Below are positions 31,165 through 42,884 of a stretch of DNA of 64,000 bases, in pieces. The stretch is from Cognatundibacterium aquatile (lineage in GTDB: Bacteria; Pseudomonadota; Gammaproteobacteria; Burkholderiales; Burkholderiaceae_D). Each line of letters opens with the position of its first letter. Position 1 is the first letter of the stretch. Below the pieces are notes generated by a model. That model was given only the letters and a program-made list of their open reading frames with translations, did not search any database and was not told where the DNA came from. The stretch is taken from positions 744,001-808,000 of the forward strand of contig NZ_JACOFT010000002.1 of NCBI RefSeq assembly GCF_014699135.1. The letters run 5' to 3'. The translations under genes were made by a program, and so were the position numbers.

Positions 31165-32076
31165 TTAATTAAAACTACCGATGCGCTTGATATTTCCCAA
31201 ATTCATCCAGATGAAAAATGCCTTACCAACGATATTCTGATCAGGAACAAATCCCCAGTAGCGACTGTCGAGACTATTGTCGCGATTGTCACCCATCATG
31301 AAATAATGTCCTTCAGGAACCACGCAGGAAAATCCTTCACTATCATAAGTACAATTTTCTCTTTTCGGAAAATTGAAAGGATCCCGGACAAAAGCAGGTG
31401 CATGCTCATCATTCAGAATCCGGTGTGATACACCCGTCAGATTTTCTGTATATTGTTTTGAATAATTCAAATGCTCTTCATCGAGGAAATCTGACATCGT
31501 CTGATAAGAAAGCGTTTTCCCGTTAATCAAAAGTCGTTTATTTTTATAAACAACTTTATCTCCTGGTACGCCAACCACACGTTTAATATAGTCCACCGTC
31601 GGATCCACGGGGTATTTAAAGACCATAACATCGCCACGCTGTGGGTTGCCTACTTCAACAACTTTCTTATTAAGGATAGGCAAACGAATACCATATTCAA
31701 ACTTATTTACCAGGATAAGGTCGCCAACAAATAAGGTTGGCAACATAGAGCTCGATGGAATTTTAAATGGTTCGTAAAGAAACGAGCGGAGAAAAAAAAC
31801 CAGTGCGATCACAGGAAAGAAACTACCGGAATACTCTATCCATACCGGTTGGCGCAATATGCCCGCTTCTAATTCAGCGCGCTTTCCTTGCTCAATGCGG
31901 ATACCATCTGCTTCCAGCTTTGCTGTTCTCGCATCAAACTCAGCCAACGCTTTATCTGCAGCAAGACGCCTTTGCTTGGATAGAAAAAACACATCGAGGA
32001 ACCAGACGATTCCCGTACCCACCGTCAACACAAACAGAATCAGGGCAAAATTCCCTAAAATTGACTGAAAACTCAT
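31165..32076 (-). CDS. lepB: Signal peptidase I
   Basis: 303-residue inner-membrane serine protease that removes Sec/Tat signal peptides. Two membrane segments lie at the N-terminus ([22 protein letters not shown] and [17 protein letters not shown]). The catalytic Ser is in [24 protein letters not shown] and the Lys in [14 protein letters not shown]; box E is [22 protein letters not shown]. Overlaps the lepA stop by 4 bp (ATGA), as in E. coli. Confidence 0.98.
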   Translation of the reverse strand: MSFQSILGNFALILFVLTVGTGIVWFLDVFFLSKQRRLAADKALAEFDARTAKLEADGIRIEQGKRAELEAGILRQPVWIEYSGSFFPVIALVFFLRSFLYEPFKIPSSSMLPTLFVGDLILVNKFEYGIRLPILNKKVVEVGNPQRGDVMVFKYPVDPTVDYIKRVVGVPGDKVVYKNKRLLINGKTLSYQTMSDFLDEEHLNYSKQYTENLTGVSHRILNDEHAPAFVRDPFNFPKRENCTYDSEGFSCVVPEGHYFMMGDNRDNSLDSRYWGFVPDQNIVGKAFFIWMNLGNIKRIGSFN

Positions 32077-33866
32077 TTCTCATCCACTTGTAAAATTGCC
32101 AAAAACGCTTCTTGAGGAATTTCTACAGAACCGACCTGTTTCATACGTTTTTTACCCGCTTTTTGCTTTTCAAGCAATTTTCGTTTGCGGCTGATATCTC
32201 CACCATAGCACTTCGCCAATACATTTTTGCGCAGTGCTTTCACGTTCTCACGGGAAATAATATTAGAACCGATAGCAGCCTGAATCGCTACATCAAACAT
32301 TTGCCTTGGAATCAGCTCCCGCATTTTAGCGGCCACAGCACGCCCCCGGAAGTGACTGTTTGATCGATGAACGATAATCGCCAAAGCATCCACTTTTTCG
32401 CTGTTAATCAACATATCCACCTTAACAACATCGGCGGCACGGTTTTCTTTGAATTCATAATCCATGGACGCGTATCCCCGCGACGTCGACTTCAAACGAT
32501 CAAAAAAATCTAGGACGATTTCCGCCATCGGCATTTCATACGTCAATTTAACCTGACGACCGTGATAGCTCATATCCAGTTGGACACCACGCTTTTGCGT
32601 ACACAAGGTGATGACCGCACCGACATATTCCTGCGGCATGTATAAATTAACCGTGACAATCGGCTCCCGAATTTCCTCAATCTTGGATGGGTCTGGCATT
32701 TTGGATGGATTATCAACCATCAGAATGGAACCGTCAGCCATGACCACTTCATAGACGACCGTTGGTGCCGTCGTGATCAGATCCATATCAAACTCGCGTT
32801 CGAGACGCTCCTGAACGATCTCCATATGCAACAAGCCCAAGAAACCACAACGGAAACCAAAACCGAGCGCCTGTGACACTTCAGGCTCATACATCAAGGC
32901 GGCATCATTGAGCTTTAATTTTTCCAGCGAATCGCGTAGCGCATCGTACTGATTTGCCTCGACAGGGAACAGACCGGCAAAAACTTGTGGCTGAACTTCC
33001 TTAAAACCAGGTAACGGCTCAGTTGCCGGTTTGTTCGCAATCGTAATTGTATCGCCGACCTTTGCTGCTTTCAGCTCTTTAATCCCCGCTATAACAAAGC
33101 CCACCTGCCCCGCCGACAATTGATCCCGCGACAATGATTTCGGCGTAAAAACACCTACGCTTTCCACCAAGTGCTGTGCTTCCGTTGCCATAAACAGAAT
33201 TTTGTCTTTTGGCCGTAAGGTGCCATTGACGATTCTGACCAGCATGACCACACCAACGTAATTATCAAACCAGGAATCGACGATCAGTGCTTGCAATGGC
33301 GCAGCAGGATCACCTTTTGGCGGCGGAACTTTGGAAATCAGAGACTCCAGCACGTCGACAACACCCAGCCCTGTCTTCGCTGAACAATGAACTGCATCAG
33401 AAGCATCAATACCAATGACTTCCTCGATTTCAGCGCAAGCGTTATCCGGGTCAGCAGACGGCAGGTCAATTTTATTCAACACAGGAACAACTTCGACCCC
33501 CAACTCAATCGCGGTATAGCAGTTTGCAACGGTTTGCGCCTCAACACCTTGGGATGCATCCACCACCAGTAACGCGCCTTCGCAAGCAGACAATGAACGA
33601 CTGACTTCGTAGCTAAAATCGACGTGCCCTGGCGTATCAATTAAGTTCAGGTTATAGATCTGGCCGTCACGGGACTTATAATGCAACGCTGCAGTCTGAG
33701 CCTTAATTGTAATTCCGCGCTCGCGCTCAATATCCATAGAATCAAGGACTTGCGCTTCCATTTCGCGATCTGACAGGCCACCACAAATTTGAATAATCCG
33801 ATCCGCAAGCGTGGACTTGCCGTGATCGATATGGGCGATAATAGAAAAATTCCGGATATTGTTCAT
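32073..33866 (-). CDS. lepA: Elongation factor 4
   Basis: 597-residue translational GTPase (EF4) that acts on stalled or misregistered ribosomes. G motifs: [10 protein letters not shown], the [14 protein letters not shown] switch, [20 protein letters not shown]-like domains II, III and V follow ([48 protein letters not shown]), and then the LepA-specific C-terminal domain ([26 protein letters not shown]). First gene of the lepA-lepB-DUF4845-rnc-era operon. Confidence 0.98.
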   Translation of the reverse strand: MNNIRNFSIIAHIDHGKSTLADRIIQICGGLSDREMEAQVLDSMDIERERGITIKAQTAALHYKSRDGQIYNLNLIDTPGHVDFSYEVSRSLSACEGALLVVDASQGVEAQTVANCYTAIELGVEVVPVLNKIDLPSADPDNACAEIEEVIGIDASDAVHCSAKTGLGVVDVLESLISKVPPPKGDPAAPLQALIVDSWFDNYVGVVMLVRIVNGTLRPKDKILFMATEAQHLVESVGVFTPKSLSRDQLSAGQVGFVIAGIKELKAAKVGDTITIANKPATEPLPGFKEVQPQVFAGLFPVEANQYDALRDSLEKLKLNDAALMYEPEVSQALGFGFRCGFLGLLHMEIVQERLEREFDMDLITTAPTVVYEVVMADGSILMVDNPSKMPDPSKIEEIREPIVTVNLYMPQEYVGAVITLCTQKRGVQLDMSYHGRQVKLTYEMPMAEIVLDFFDRLKSTSRGYASMDYEFKENRAADVVKVDMLINSEKVDALAIIVHRSNSHFRGRAVAAKMRELIPRQMFDVAIQAAIGSNIISRENVKALRKNVLAKCYGGDISRKRKLLEKQKAGKKRMKQVGSVEIPQEAFLAILQVDEK

Positions 33867-33904
33867 TGAAATTACTAATATTTACTGAGGTGAGGCAAAG
33901 GGCT

Positions 33905-33951
33905 AAAAAAAAGCGCTCCAGTCTGGGCAACAGTCCCCAGGCGAGCGCCTT
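33905..33951 (-). terminator. Terminator after truA
   Basis: Arms GCGCTC/GAGCGC enclose a second stem (CTGGG/CCCAG), followed on the minus strand by a run of eight T. It separates truA from lepA, which read in the same direction. Confidence 0.85.
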
Positions 33952-34032
33952 CAGTTCTGGTTTTGCAAACCGCCATTTTACCGGATTTCAAGATGGGTAA
34001 CTGAGAATTCACATAAAGCGAACGACTAAATA

Positions 34033-34848
34033 CTATAAAAGAGATAAGAAACCGGGAAGATCTGAACTCGCCATCTGAGGTAACCCCCACTTCTCGTCAT
34101 AATCAATTTTTGCCAGATATAAACCATCTGGCATAAACGTAGGTGCAGCGATGCTTCGATCTTTGCTTGCAAGAACATCTGCAATCCAGGAAGGCTCACG
34201 CTTACCGGTTCCAACAAAAATAAGAGAACCGACAATATTGCGCACCATATGATGTAAAAAAGCACTTGCTTTCAAAGTAAAAACAATCAACTCCCCTTGC
34301 TGCCTGATCCTGATGTCATACATTTGCTTGACCGGAGTCTTCGCTTGACAACCAGATGCACGAAAAGCAGAAAAGTCATGCTCTCCGAGCAAATAGACAA
34401 CCGCCTCGCGCATTCTTGTAACATCGATTGGGCGAAACACCCATCCTGCTCGTCCAGACCACATGGGAGACCGTATTTTACTATTACTTAATACATAGTG
34501 ATAGGTTCTGGCTCTGGCACTGAATCGGGCGTGAAAATTATCTTGCGACCCATCATCCAAAACCAACTCTTTCGCCCACTGTATCGCTATCGTTTCCGGC
34601 AAGAAAGCATTCACGCCATTGACCCAGGAATAAGGTGCGCGAGCAAGGTTCGTATCAAAGTGCACAATCTGCTCCAAGCCATGCACTCCCGCATCCGTTC
34701 TCCCGGCACAGACGGTATCAACCGTTACCCCACAAAATTGAAACAACGCCCCTTCTAAGACGTCCTGTATGGTCTCACCAGACGGTTGCGTCTGCCAACC
34801 ATGCCAACCACTTCCGTCGTACTGCACTCCCAACACAAGACGTTTCAC
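34033..34848 (-). CDS. truA: tRNA pseudouridine(38-40) synthase
   Basis: 271 residues. Start RLVLGVQYDGSGWHGWQTQPSG is the first TruA motif, the catalytic Asp is in CAGRTDAGVHGLEQIVHF, and MVRNIVGSLIFVG is the third motif. It modifies the anticodon arm of many tRNAs. Lies downstream of fimV, as in other betaproteobacteria, with a terminator between. Confidence 0.97.
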   Translation of the reverse strand: MKRLVLGVQYDGSGWHGWQTQPSGETIQDVLEGALFQFCGVTVDTVCAGRTDAGVHGLEQIVHFDTNLARAPYSWVNGVNAFLPETIAIQWAKELVLDDGSQDNFHARFSARARTYHYVLSNSKIRSPMWSGRAGWVFRPIDVTRMREAVVYLLGEHDFSAFRASGCQAKTPVKQMYDIRIRQQGELIVFTLKASAFLHHMVRNIVGSLIFVGTGKREPSWIADVLASKDRSIAAPTFMPDGLYLAKIDYDEKWGLPQMASSDLPGFLSLL

Positions 34849-34870
34849 AACAAATCACCATTCAAAATAA

Positions 34871-34908
34871 AAACGGGCGCAAGCAATCGCTGCGCCCGCA
34901 AAAAAAAC
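34871..34908. terminator. Terminator between fimV and truA
   Basis: Arms CGGGCGCA (34874-34881) and TGCGCCCG (34891-34898), followed on the minus strand by a T-run interrupted once. It may allow some readthrough into truA. Confidence 0.8.
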
Positions 34909-34919
34909 TCAAAAGAAGA

Positions 34920-37730
34920 TTATGCCATTTGAGCCAACATAGCGTTTGCACGCTCTTTCTGGGATGCAGTGCCACCTTTCAACACTTCATCAAGCAACTC
35001 TCTGGCACCATCTTTGTCTCCAATCTCATGATAGGCAACCGCCAAATCAAGCTTAGTAGACATTTCAGCATTTTCCTCAATCTGCTCCTCAACAACAGCT
35101 GGAGCCAATTCAACCTCTGCAGATTTATGCGCATCGTCTGATGGCAAATCAAGATCGATTCCCGATAAATCAAATTCAAATGCAGATCCATGGTCTTGCT
35201 CAGCAGTCTCAGAGGTCTCAGCGACAACCTCCGCAACTGGGTCCACATGTTCATCAGCGACCTGCGCATCAAGTAAGCCATGCTCAACCGGAGCAGCTTC
35301 AATCGCAGGCACATCAAAGTCCAATGAGGCAAAGTCAAGATCAGCAGCCACATCACTAGCAATCTCTTGATCCGCTCCAGACTCAGCTACTGCAGCGACC
35401 TCTTCCACAACAGGCTTATTATCGCCAAAATCAAAATCGATACTACCAAAGTCCACGTCAGGCACTTGCTCATCAACAGTTGCTACAGGCGCAACTGGCT
35501 GAGCCTCTGGAATCTGAGGTACATCTGCCTCACTTAAACCCAGGTCAAAATCAAGACTAGCTGCATGATCAGCATCAATGTCCGACACAACATCTTTCAC
35601 GGCTTCTGACGTTGCAGCCTGTCCATGCGATGCCGTGTCTATAATACTGATGGCATCCAACATATCTCTGGATAAGGAATTTGCCAGCAAAGCATCAGGA
35701 TCAAGATCCTCTAACGGCTGCGTTGTCGCCCCCAAACCACCTTGCACACTGGCTTCTGGAATAGCTTTACCACCCGCATACAAAGGGTTAACTGGTTCCA
35801 GCGCAATACCCATCGACGCTGCTTGCGCCCATTCTTCACCTTCTCCACCGGTCATGCCGTACAGCTCACTCGCCAGTCGCTCAAACAACTTAGTGTCTTT
35901 TCTGGAGGAATAAATCTCCAGTAATTTAACTCTGACAGCATGGCGATCAGGCTGAGTTCGCAGCGCTTCTTTTAAAATTTCTTCCGCCTGAGAATCGCGT
36001 CCGTAAGCAATATAAACATCGGCCTCGGCAACAGGATCAACCTCATTCGCATCCAACTGACTGGCGGATGGAGCAAAATTTGAATTAAAGACACTATTAT
36101 TTGTATCGACGCTCTGACCTCCCGTCGAACCAAACATGGAGTTTGCCTTCATGCTGGAACCAGTCAGGATACTGTCTTCAAACTGTTGTGCCTTTTTCTT
36201 TTTATTGTTAAACCACAAACCAGCACCAGCAAGAAGCGCCAAGGCTACAGCGCCACCTGGAAGCAAGAAATCAGAAATACTTTCAAAGAAGCTCGGTTCT
36301 GGCGGATGTGGCGGAGGTGCAACAGGCTTACGTCTGGCAGGCTTGTTCGCCGCAGTAGTCGCGCTCGCGGGAGAAGCATCGACAACGGATGCCGGAGCAG
36401 AGGCAACATCAGCGCGCTCAGGTGACGACACCGCATTTGATGCTACTTCCGTTTTCCCTACCGTTGCAACAGTTGCGACAGTTGCACTTGCAGGCGCGGA
36501 TTTCTGCTCAGCTTTTGCCTTCGCATTTAACTCAAGCTCTTTTGCAGCAAGATCTTTGTTCTTAACATCAAGCAGTCGCTGCAGATCGCTGACATTCTTT
36601 TCCAATTCTTTCAAGCGGCCAGCCGCCTCTGCGGCAGCCTTATTTTTTGCCAGCTTATCCTCTTCAGGCAAACCTTTACCATCACTGGTTTTGGTCGCAG
36701 TATTAGCTGATTTTGACAGTTTTAACTTATCAGCAGACTCGCTGGTAGCTGAGGGAGTCTCTTTAACCTTTGCCGTGATAGTCCCGCTTGCCGTTTGCTT
36801 TGCTGCCTGCCCTTTTTCCGCAGGAGCACGATCAACATGATCCGCAAGTTTATTGCGATACGCATTGAAGTCAGCAGCATGAGCCAAGACGACAGAATGC
36901 GCGCCAGACGCATTTCCGGCACTCGCCTGTACGGCATCGCTATCCGGTATCGATAAAATCTGACCAGCTTTCAGGCGATTCATATTCTGACCGACGAACG
37001 CTTGTGGATTAGCCTTGTACAGGCTCACCAACATCTGATCCAGAGACACTCCTTCAGAGCGGTAGGCCGAAGCGACCTTCATCAGGGTATCGCCTTTTTT
37101 TACAGCATAATCACCCGCCTTGGTTTGTGCTTGGGCAGGCGCCGCTCCCTCTTTTACTTGGACAGATGATTTCGGACTCACCGCAGCGGTCGTCTGCGCC
37201 GGAACACGGGTTGCGACCTCAGAAGTCGTTCCAGCTTGTCGCTTATTTGCGACAACCGTTGGATTTGCCAACTGGGGTGACTGACTGTTTCTCAATTCCG
37301 CAGGATCAAGTAGGAATGTGTACTCTCGAAGCAACTTCCCGTTGGAGGAATTCATTTCCAGCAACATATCAACAAACGGCTCATTCATCGCTTGCGAAGA
37401 CGTCACCTTGATCACATAACCCGAACCACGCTGCTCTACTGCAAAACGCAACGACAGAAGTGCCGCATTAAAATCGATATTTGCCTGACGAAACGCTTCA
37501 GCGGAAGCCAATTTAGGCACCAGCGAGCCAATTTCATCCTTACTAGGCGAGGTAAGTTCAATTTCTGCGCGGAGTGGTTGCCCCAGAGAAGACAACACTG
37601 TCAGACGCCCCATACCTGTCGCATTTGCCTGCGACATTAACAGCAAGCTCGACGTTACCGCAATGCTCAAGACTTTGCGTCCCAGGGAAGTCACAGATGT
37701 TCTTTTTTGTTTATGCATTTTGTCAGACAT
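34920..37730 (-). CDS. fimV: FimV-type peptidoglycan-binding pole protein
   Basis: 936 residues. A signal peptide (to about residue 37) is followed by the FimV N-terminal beta domain (GRLTVLSSLGQPLRAEIELTSPSKDE), a LysM domain (YAVKKGDTLMKVASAYRSEGVSLDQMLVSLY...LKAGQILSIP), a coiled coil (AAEAAGRLKELEKNVSDLQRLLDVKNKDLAAKELEL), and one membrane helix (GGAVALALLAGAGLWF). The cytoplasmic part has TPR-like helices and a long acidic region with DFDF/DLDF repeats. It ends with the conserved FimV domain (TKLDLAVAYHEIGDKDGARELLDEVLKGG...ANAMLAQMA). FimV organises the cell pole, type IV pili and chemosensory complexes. Confidence 0.95.
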   Translation of the reverse strand: MSDKMHKQKRTSVTSLGRKVLSIAVTSSLLLMSQANATGMGRLTVLSSLGQPLRAEIELTSPSKDEIGSLVPKLASAEAFRQANIDFNAALLSLRFAVEQRGSGYVIKVTSSQAMNEPFVDMLLEMNSSNGKLLREYTFLLDPAELRNSQSPQLANPTVVANKRQAGTTSEVATRVPAQTTAAVSPKSSVQVKEGAAPAQAQTKAGDYAVKKGDTLMKVASAYRSEGVSLDQMLVSLYKANPQAFVGQNMNRLKAGQILSIPDSDAVQASAGNASGAHSVVLAHAADFNAYRNKLADHVDRAPAEKGQAAKQTASGTITAKVKETPSATSESADKLKLSKSANTATKTSDGKGLPEEDKLAKNKAAAEAAGRLKELEKNVSDLQRLLDVKNKDLAAKELELNAKAKAEQKSAPASATVATVATVGKTEVASNAVSSPERADVASAPASVVDASPASATTAANKPARRKPVAPPPHPPEPSFFESISDFLLPGGAVALALLAGAGLWFNNKKKKAQQFEDSILTGSSMKANSMFGSTGGQSVDTNNSVFNSNFAPSASQLDANEVDPVAEADVYIAYGRDSQAEEILKEALRTQPDRHAVRVKLLEIYSSRKDTKLFERLASELYGMTGGEGEEWAQAASMGIALEPVNPLYAGGKAIPEASVQGGLGATTQPLEDLDPDALLANSLSRDMLDAISIIDTASHGQAATSEAVKDVVSDIDADHAASLDFDLGLSEADVPQIPEAQPVAPVATVDEQVPDVDFGSIDFDFGDNKPVVEEVAAVAESGADQEIASDVAADLDFASLDFDVPAIEAAPVEHGLLDAQVADEHVDPVAEVVAETSETAEQDHGSAFEFDLSGIDLDLPSDDAHKSAEVELAPAVVEEQIEENAEMSTKLDLAVAYHEIGDKDGARELLDEVLKGGTASQKERANAMLAQMA

Positions 37731-37959
37731 ATTGGGAATTTGGCGAACAAAGTCCGCTGGGATAGGCTTAATAAATTGCCGGGCTAAGCGTCATATTGTT
37801 TCACGATAACATTACCAACTTAGCGGTGCAAGCTTAACCCGATTTGCAAGCATGGTAAATACAAGAAGAAGAGAATGAGGGCACGATTTGTCAATATCGT
37901 TGCTGTCATTTAACAATGCAAGTAACTTAGGGGGGTATTTTGTAATTATTTGTAAGCAA

Positions 37960-37996
37960 AAAAAGGGGAAGGCATTTGCCCCCCCCTTTTGCAACA
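37960..37996. terminator. Terminator after asd
   Basis: An A-run, arms AAGGGG/CCCCTT with an inner GGCATTTGCC loop, then a T-run on the minus strand. Just downstream of asd and upstream of fimV. The remaining 230 bp before fimV (37731-37960) hold no gene; the fimV promoter should be there. Confidence 0.75.
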
Positions 37997-38007
37997 GCAG
38001 ACCAATA

Positions 38008-39135
38008 TCAGTCAATCAGAATACGCAACATCCGGCGCAGAGGCTCTGCAGCTCCCCATAAAAGCTGATCACCAACAGTAAATGCTCCAACATACTCCGG
38101 TCCCATCGCGAGCTTACGAATGCGCCCAACAGGAATCGTCATCGTTCCCGTTACAGCAACTGGTGTCAAATCGCGAACACTGGCTTCGCGTGTATTTGGC
38201 ACCACTTTCACCCATTCGTTATCGGCCGCGATCATCGCTTCGATGTCTGCAACAGGAACGTCTTTTTTCAACTTGAATGTCAGCGCCTGACTATGGCAGC
38301 GCATTGCACCAATACGGATGCAGAAGCCATCCACCGGAACAGCCGCAGTGCCGAAACCTTCGCCCTGACCGAGTATCTTATTCGTCTCAGCCATGCCCTT
38401 CCATTCTTCCTTGGACATACCATCACCGAGGTCCTTGTCGATCCATGGAATCAGGGAACCGCCCAATGGCACACCGAAATTGGCAGTCTCAGCAGCAGAT
38501 AGCGAACGTTGTTTTGCAATGACCTTACGATCAATTTCCAGAATTGCGCTCTTAGGATCATCCAGCAGATTTCTTACTTCTGCGTTCAGCGTTCCATATT
38601 GCGTCAGCAACTCACGCATATGCTGAGCACCGCCGCCAGATGCAGCCTGGTAAGTCTGAGTGCTCATCCAGTCAACCAGACCCGCTTTATACAAAGCACC
38701 AACACCCATCAACATGCAACTAACGGTGCAGTTGCCGCCGATCCAGTTTTTCTGGCCTTTTACCAGCGCATCTTTAATCACTGGTAAATTGACCGGATCC
38801 AGCACGATCACGGCATCATCGTTCATACGCAAGCTGGACGCAGCATCAATCCAATGACCATTCCAACCGGCAGCACGCAATTTCGGGAAAACTTCGTTCG
38901 TGTAATCACCACCCTGGCAGGTAATAATAATTTCGCATTTTTTCAATGCGTCAATATCATTTGCGTCTTTCAGCGTCTTCTCATTTTTTGCCATCGCAGG
39001 CGCCGTACCGCCCGTATTCGATGTTGAAAAGAATACTGGTTCTATATGAGCAAAATCGCCTTCTTCCTGCATACGCTGCATCAGAACCGATCCCACCATC
39101 CCACGCCAACCTACCAAACCCACCAGTTTCATCAT
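38008..39135 (-). CDS. asd: Aspartate-semialdehyde dehydrogenase
   Basis: 375 residues; reduces aspartyl phosphate to the semialdehyde for Lys, Met, Thr and diaminopimelate synthesis. The NADP-binding start is [20 protein letters not shown], the catalytic Cys is in [18 protein letters not shown], and the His/Arg region is [19 protein letters not shown]. The length and GGNCTVS motif fit the Gram-negative long Asd class. MM at the start leaves 39135 or 39132 as the first codon. Follows leuB by 45 bp. Confidence 0.98.
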   Translation of the reverse strand: MMKLVGLVGWRGMVGSVLMQRMQEEGDFAHIEPVFFSTSNTGGTAPAMAKNEKTLKDANDIDALKKCEIIITCQGGDYTNEVFPKLRAAGWNGHWIDAASSLRMNDDAVIVLDPVNLPVIKDALVKGQKNWIGGNCTVSCMLMGVGALYKAGLVDWMSTQTYQAASGGGAQHMRELLTQYGTLNAEVRNLLDDPKSAILEIDRKVIAKQRSLSAAETANFGVPLGGSLIPWIDKDLGDGMSKEEWKGMAETNKILGQGEGFGTAAVPVDGFCIRIGAMRCHSQALTFKLKKDVPVADIEAMIAADNEWVKVVPNTREASVRDLTPVAVTGTMTIPVGRIRKLAMGPEYVGAFTVGDQLLWGAAEPLRRMLRILID

Positions 39136-39180
39136 TTTTCCCTAAAAATTGCAGGACGTCCCTGCCCATCAATAAAAACC

Positions 39181-40254
39181 TTAACTCGCCAACGCATTCA
39201 CCACAGCGCGCCCCATCTCCACCGTACCTACCTTGGTTGTACCCGCTTCGTAAATATCCGGTGTGCGCAAGCCCTGAGCCAGTACCTTCTTCACCGCATT
39301 TTCGATACGATCAGCCTGCTCTGCTTTATTCAGAGAGTAGCGCAGCATCATCGCTGCAGACAGAATCGTCGCCAGCGGATTTGCCACGCCTTTACCAGCG
39401 ATATCCGGCGCAGAACCGTGTGAAGGTTCATACAAACCCTTGTTATTCGCGTCCAGCGAAGCCGATGGCAGCATGCCAATGGAACCAGTCAGCATCGCAG
39501 CAGCATCAGACAGAATATCGCCGAACATATTACCGGTCACGATCACGTCGAACTTCTTAGGCGCGCGCACTAATTGCATCGCCGCGTTATCAACATACAT
39601 GTGATCCAGCGCGACATCAGGATATTCTTTATGCACATCGGTTACGATGTCTTTCCAGAACTGAAAAGTCTCAAGCACGTTTGCCTTATCAACACTGGTC
39701 AGGCGCTTGTCACGCTTTTGTGCAGTCTGGAAAGCAACGTGAGCAATGCGACGGATTTCCGTTTCAGCATAACGCATGGTATCGAAGCCCTCGCGCTCAC
39801 CTTTGAATGGGCCATCAGGACAAACACGCACGCCGCGCGGCTGACCGAAATAAATGTCGCCAGTCAACTCACGGATAATCAGAATATCCAGACCCGACAC
39901 GACTTCCGGCTTCAGCGTCGAAGCGCCAGCCAACTCAGGATACAAAATCGCCGGGCGCAGATTAGCAAATAACTTCAGGTTTTTACGCAAGCCCAGAATC
40001 GCTTGCTCGGGACGCAAAGCGCGTTCCAGCGTATCGTATTTCCAATCACCGACAGAACCAAACAATACCGCATCGGCTTCTTGCGCCAGCTTTAAGGTCG
40101 CATCCGGCAACGGATGGCCAGATGCTTCATAACCTGCACCACCAACTGGTGCCGTTTCCATTTCGAATTGTTCACCCAGCGCATTCAGCACTTGAACTGC
40201 CTGTTCAACGATTTCCGGGCCTATGCCATCACCTGGCAAAATTGCTATCTTCAT
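39181..40254 (-). CDS. leuB: 3-isopropylmalate dehydrogenase
   Basis: 357 residues. Oxidative decarboxylation step of leucine synthesis. Motifs: [44 protein letters not shown] (substrate Arg), [42 protein letters not shown] and [33 protein letters not shown]. Second-last of the leuC-ecn-leuD-leuB-asd group; the genes are 15-45 bp apart. Confidence 0.98.
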   Translation of the reverse strand: MKIAILPGDGIGPEIVEQAVQVLNALGEQFEMETAPVGGAGYEASGHPLPDATLKLAQEADAVLFGSVGDWKYDTLERALRPEQAILGLRKNLKLFANLRPAILYPELAGASTLKPEVVSGLDILIIRELTGDIYFGQPRGVRVCPDGPFKGEREGFDTMRYAETEIRRIAHVAFQTAQKRDKRLTSVDKANVLETFQFWKDIVTDVHKEYPDVALDHMYVDNAAMQLVRAPKKFDVIVTGNMFGDILSDAAAMLTGSIGMLPSASLDANNKGLYEPSHGSAPDIAGKGVANPLATILSAAMMLRYSLNKAEQADRIENAVKKVLAQGLRTPDIYEAGTTKVGTVEMGRAVVNALAS

Positions 40255-40269
40255 TTTTTCTGTTCTTTA

Positions 40270-40917
40270 TTAAATCGTATTCGCCAACCACGGCTGCGCG
40301 GCGATGTGACGTTCTTCAAACGCACGAATTTTGTCTGCCTGACGCAATGTCAGACCAATATCATCCAAGCCATTGATCAGACAATATTTGCGGAAGGCAT
40401 CAATTTCAAACGGATAACTGACGCTGCCGTTCGATGTCGTGACAATTTGCTTTTCAAGATCAATCACCAGACGGAAACCCGGAAAAGCTTTAACCTCGTT
40501 AAATAAATGATCGACCTGCGTCTCACTCAGAACAATAGGCAGCAGCCCATTTTTGTAGCAGTTATTGAAGAAAATATCGGCAAAACTCGGCGCGATAATT
40601 GCGCGAAAACCATATTGTTCCAACGCCCACGGCGCATGCTCCCGTGAAGAGCCGCAGCCAAAATTTTTGCGTGCCAGCAGGATCGAAGCGCCTTGATAGC
40701 GCGCCTGATTCAACACGAAATCCGGATTCAGCGGGCGAGCACTATTATCCATACCAGGCTCGCCATGATCCAGATAACGCCACTCATCAAACAGGTTCGG
40801 ACCAAAGCCCGTACGCTGTATCGACTTCAGAAACTGCTTAGGAATGATGGCATCGGTATCTACATTCGCCCGATCCATAGGCGCTACGACGCCATCCAGT
40901 AAAGTAAATTTATCCAT
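40270..40917 (-). CDS. leuD: 3-isopropylmalate dehydratase, small subunit
   Basis: 215 residues forming the swivel domain of the isomerase with LeuC. Motifs: [74 protein letters not shown]. Next to an entericidin-like gene rather than directly to leuC. Confidence 0.98.
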   Translation of the reverse strand: MDKFTLLDGVVAPMDRANVDTDAIIPKQFLKSIQRTGFGPNLFDEWRYLDHGEPGMDNSARPLNPDFVLNQARYQGASILLARKNFGCGSSREHAPWALEQYGFRAIIAPSFADIFFNNCYKNGLLPIVLSETQVDHLFNEVKAFPGFRLVIDLEKQIVTTSNGSVSYPFEIDAFRKYCLINGLDDIGLTLRQADKIRAFEERHIAAQPWLANTI

Positions 40918-40925
40918 ATAACGGC

Positions 40926-41057
40926 TTATTTTTTCCCTGCGCCTTCAACAACCTCACCGGCTTTTTTGACATCTTTACCGATACCCTGCACGGTATTGCA
41001 AGCGGACAAAGTCAATACACAAGCCACACAAGACAAAATAAAGAAGATTTTTTTCAT
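40926..41057 (-). CDS. Entericidin-like lipoprotein
   Basis: 43 residues with a GGAA site before the ATG at 41057. The lipoprotein signal ([20 protein letters not shown]) ends at a lipobox LSAC. The mature part, [20 protein letters not shown], is the entericidin A/B pattern, an amphipathic helix. Entericidins are small envelope lipoproteins linked to stress or programmed lysis. This gene is often found between leuC and leuD in Burkholderiales. Confidence 0.9.
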   Translation of the reverse strand: MKKIFFILSCVACVLTLSACNTVQGIGKDVKKAGEVVEGAGKK

Positions 41058-41078
41058 GATGATTCCTTTTGCAAATGT

Positions 41079-42482
41079 TTATGACAAGCGACGTACGTCA
41101 ACAAAATGACCTTCAATTCCTGCAGCAGCAGCCATCGCCGGAGACACAAGATGAGTGCGCCCACCCTGCCCCTGACGCCCCTCAAAATTACGATTGGATG
41201 TAGATGCACAGCGTTCGCCCGGTTCCAGGCGGTCTGCATTCATCGCCAGGCACATAGAGCAACCTGGCTCACGCCATTCAAAACCGGCATCACGGAAAAT
41301 TTTATCCAGACCTTCGCGCTCCGCCTGCTCTTTGACCAGACCAGAGCCCGGTACAACCAAGGCCAACTTCACGTTTGAGGCGCGGAATTTGCCACGCACT
41401 ACGGCAGCGGCGGCACGCAAATCCTCAATCCGCGAATTCGTACACGAACCGATAAAAACCTTGTCGATGCGAATGTCAGCAATGGCCGTATTTGGTTTCA
41501 ATTCCATATAAGCCAGCGCTTTTTCAATCGCATCGCGCTTGACCGCATCTCTTTCCTGATCCGGATCGGGAACGCGGCTATCAATCGCAACCACCATTTC
41601 CGGCGAAGTACCCCAGGTTACCTGCGGCTTGATTTCTGCCGCATTCAAGGTCACCACCAGATCAAACTTTGCGCCCGCATCTGAATGTAAGGTTTTCCAG
41701 TATTCAACGGCACGATCCCAGTGCGGACCAACCGGTGAGAATGGACGACCTTTCACATAATCAATCGTGGTCTGATCGACCGCCACCATACCGGCGCGCG
41801 CACCTGCCTCAATCGCCATATTGCAAACAGTCATCCGACCTTCCATCGATAAGCTGCGTATCGTCGAGCCAGCAAATTCAATTGCGTAACCAGTACCACC
41901 AGCGGTGCCTATTTTGCCGATAATCGCCAGCACCACATCTTTTGCAGTCACGCCGGCAGGCAATGCACCATCCACTTGCACTAGCATGGCTTTGGATTTT
42001 TTTGCAATCAGGGTTTGTGTTGCGAGTACGTGCTCGACTTCGGAAGTGCCGATACCGTGCGCCAGACAGGCAAATGCGCCGTGCGTCGAGGTGTGAGAAT
42101 CACCACAAACGACCGTCATACCAGGCAAAGTGGCGCCTTGTTCAGGGCCGATAACGTGGACGATGCCCTGACGCTTATCCGCCATACTGAAATACGTCAG
42201 ACCATATTGTTTCGCATTTTTATCCAGCGTTTCGACTTGCAAACGGGACGTCGGGTCATCAATGCCATTGATGCGATTCGTGGTCGGCACATTGTGATCG
42301 GCGACCACCAGATTTGCTGCATTACGCCAAGGCTGGCGACCGGCGATCTTTAAGCCTTCAAACGCCTGCGGGCTCGTGACTTCGTGTAGCAAATGACGGT
42401 CGATATACAGAATGGCTGTGCCGTCGTCTTCGGAGTGAACTACATGAGATTCCCACAATTTGTCGTAAAGCGTTTTGAGCAT
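41079..42482 (-). CDS. leuC: 3-isopropylmalate dehydratase, large subunit
   Basis: 467 residues of the aconitase superfamily carrying the 4Fe-4S cluster. The cluster Cys residues are in [17 protein letters not shown] and [15 protein letters not shown]. Further motifs are [34 protein letters not shown] and [32 protein letters not shown]. First gene of this leu group; leuA is not present here. Confidence 0.98.
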   Translation of the reverse strand: MLKTLYDKLWESHVVHSEDDGTAILYIDRHLLHEVTSPQAFEGLKIAGRQPWRNAANLVVADHNVPTTNRINGIDDPTSRLQVETLDKNAKQYGLTYFSMADKRQGIVHVIGPEQGATLPGMTVVCGDSHTSTHGAFACLAHGIGTSEVEHVLATQTLIAKKSKAMLVQVDGALPAGVTAKDVVLAIIGKIGTAGGTGYAIEFAGSTIRSLSMEGRMTVCNMAIEAGARAGMVAVDQTTIDYVKGRPFSPVGPHWDRAVEYWKTLHSDAGAKFDLVVTLNAAEIKPQVTWGTSPEMVVAIDSRVPDPDQERDAVKRDAIEKALAYMELKPNTAIADIRIDKVFIGSCTNSRIEDLRAAAAVVRGKFRASNVKLALVVPGSGLVKEQAEREGLDKIFRDAGFEWREPGCSMCLAMNADRLEPGERCASTSNRNFEGRQGQGGRTHLVSPAMAAAAGIEGHFVDVRRLS

Positions 42483-42884
42483 AATCTGAAGCCTGAAGAA
42501 GTCGTGATGAATTTGAACCGCGAAACCGCATTGGGTCTGTTTTTTGCATTTGATTATGCCACAATTGTGCTATGCAAAACCACGCTGAAAGCCAAAAATG
42601 GAATTCCAAATCAGTAGAAAAGTCTGAAATTTAAAAAAATTCCCGAATTTTCATCTGCATGAAAAGGAATTTTCACAGAATAACCAATATTTATTCCGTC
42701 ACGAATAAAACGGCAAGGGAGTAGAAACGAGGGTGACAGCACCCGTAGGAAGCCCAAATATACTCCCCCCAGTATATCCAGAGACCCAGTCTTTACGCGG
42801 AGATAAAGGCAAAAAGACCGGATACTCCCCAAAATACTAAATTTGCGGTGACTTTAAGGCAGGCTGTGAGAATGCCTGCTTGAT
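42483..42884. other. Intergenic region between aroC and leuC
   Basis: 402 bp. On the minus strand a TATA-like -10 (CATAAT, complement of 42553-42558) about 70 bp before leuC is the probable leuC promoter. A GC-rich hairpin after aroC is listed separately. The middle part (42700-42830) contains two related tracts, both with ATACTCCCC (42768-42776 and 42823-42831), and no convincing gene. A 73-residue frame at 42611-42832 shows no protein-like features. Confidence 0.6.
42859..42880 (-). terminator. Hairpin after aroC
   Basis: Arms GCAGGC and GCCTGC with a 9-nt loop directly downstream of the aroC stop. The trailing sequence on the minus strand is only weakly T-rich, so termination may be partial. 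Confidence 0.5.

Noticed and set aside
36136-36840. Long open frame (234 codons) on the plus strand
   Set aside because: It lies opposite fimV in a low-complexity Ala/Ser-rich region. Its protein is Ser/Ala/Phe-rich without domains, and fimV is certain.
42611-42832. 73-codon minus-strand frame between aroC and leuC
   Set aside because: No ribosome-binding site, no domain and composition like random sequence.
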